Assembly: GCA_008636105.1 (NCBI GenBank)
Contig: VSDH01000027.1
Coordinates: 1 to 44,425 of the forward strand
Reading direction: 5' to 3'
Length of the DNA stretch: 44,425 bases
DNA from: Candidatus Scalindua sediminis
GTDB taxonomy: Bacteria; Planctomycetota; Brocadiia; Brocadiales; Scalinduaceae
Positions 44,043-44,425 of this stretch are shown here, piece by piece; position 1 is the first letter of the stretch; every line of letters begins with the position of its first letter. The notes under the pieces are model-generated. The model was not told the DNA's origin. It saw only the letters and a program-made list of their open reading frames with translations, and did not search any database. Made by a program: the position numbers and the translations under genes.

Positions 44043-44078
44043 AAGGGAGTTGGGCGTTTGTCCGACTCCCTTGTTTTT
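44043..44078 (+). terminator. Intrinsic terminator after the HAO/HDH gene
   Basis: AAGGGAGTTGGGC (44043-44055) pairs with GTCCGACTCCCTT (44060-44072) around GTTT with two G-T pairs, followed by GTTTTT. It lies 32 bases after the stop codon. Confidence 0.88.
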
Positions 44079-44084
44079 AGCGGT

Positions 44085-44131
44085 GTCGTTATAAAAAATC
44101 CCACCCTATCGGTGGGTTTTTTTATAACGAC
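44085..44131. repeat. 21-bp palindrome that can also act as a bidirectional terminator
   Basis: The arm starting GTCGTTATAAAAAA (44085-44105) matches the reverse complement of 44111-44131 at 20 of 21 positions. The core CCCACC/GGTGGG is flanked by A and T runs, so it can end transcription in either direction. Confidence 0.7.
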
Positions 44132-44425
44132 AATATTTAGCAAACTATAGTGAACGCTATAAACCAGCCCCCCCCAACCCGTCCCCCGCCTGCCTGCCCG
44201 ACAAAAAAAGTCATTCTGGGTACCAAGAACGGGCAGGTGAACGGCTAGACCGGGCGGGCGCAAGCGTTCTGGCGGGTAAGTAGACATAAAAATAATGTAG
44301 AACACCCGTTTTGTCATTCCCGCTTTAGCGGGAACCATATTTTAACAATTTATGAAAACATAACGTGAATACCCCGCCATTTATGGCGGGGATGAAACGT
44401 TATCCTTTAAAAAAACATTAATATA
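44132..44425. other. Intergenic tail with GC-rich and palindromic repeats
   Basis: No gene is visible. Two palindromes are present: TTCCCGCT/AGCGGGAA at 44317-44334 (the common 'CATTCCCGC...GCGGGAA' dispersed type) and CCCCGCCAT/ATGGCGGGG at 44372-44391. A GC-rich block at about 44160-44280 has CCCGCC/GGGCGGG strings and resembles the CCCGAC..CGGGCGGG repeat near 35667-35689. Confidence 0.55.

Noticed and set aside
44024..44338. A 104-residue minus-strand frame in the terminal repeat region
   Set aside because: It runs through terminators and palindromic repeats, has no recognisable domain and no ribosome-binding site.
1..44425. tRNA or rRNA genes
   Set aside because: Reading both strands for a T-arm/anticodon-arm pattern or rRNA core sequence gave no convincing candidate; the GGTTCAA strings seen belong to palindromic repeats.

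Overview
The window comes from an anammox bacterium (Planctomycetota, order Brocadiales). The deciding evidence is one locus. It holds the three hydrazine synthase subunits (24846-30886), an octaheme hydroxylamine oxidoreductase (HAO)-like protein directly downstream (31135-32703), and a second octaheme protein that I recognise as very close to the anammox HAO/HOX or hydrazine dehydrogenase type (42314-44011). The DNA is AT-rich throughout. The beta and gamma hydrazine synthase subunits are separate genes here. I recall them as fused in Scalindua, so a Kuenenia/Brocadia/Jettenia-like lineage looks more likely, but I cannot assign a genus.

Layout. 1-5734: the end of a glycerophosphodiesterase, a frameshifted STAND ATPase with TPRs, an HD-domain remnant, a SemiSWEET and mtnP (minus strand). 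6185-13398: a MoxR / DUF58 / BatD-like / VWA / TPR / VWA operon whose gaps hold repeats and a GIY-YIG nuclease gene. 13400-14103: a nested pair of small elements, a four-helix-bundle (S23/IVP-type) gene between inverted repeats, split by a second GIY-YIG cassette. 14149-20048: aldehyde dehydrogenase, a TPR protein, a TIGR00725-type protein, accB and accC. 20296-30886: the hydrazine synthase supercluster: two multiheme cytochromes and a cytochrome b (proposed electron input from quinol), a sigma54-type regulator, two paralogous exported zinc-ribbon proteins, then HZS beta, gamma and alpha. 31135-36513: octaheme protein, trpB, a RAYT transposase with REP hairpins, a frameshifted methyltransferase and trpA. 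36732-44011: a three-subunit molybdoenzyme (ferredoxin, NrfD, TAT-exported catalytic subunit), a membrane-anchored 12-heme cytochrome and the second octaheme protein. 44012-44425: terminators and palindromic repeats only.

How the genes fit together. In anammox metabolism HZS makes hydrazine from NO and ammonium using three low-potential electrons. The cytochrome b plus multiheme proteins at 20296-23164 are the plausible electron-transfer module. HAO-type octaheme proteins oxidise hydroxylamine or hydrazine and feed electrons back. The molybdoenzyme and the 12-heme cytochrome are of unknown substrate and sit within the same respiratory island. Near-consensus sigma70 promoters (TTGACA, 16-17 bp, TATAAT or TAAAAT) precede several of these units, and strong intrinsic terminators close them.

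Limits: family calls rest on motif reading and memory of known sequences; no alignment, database search or structure prediction was run.
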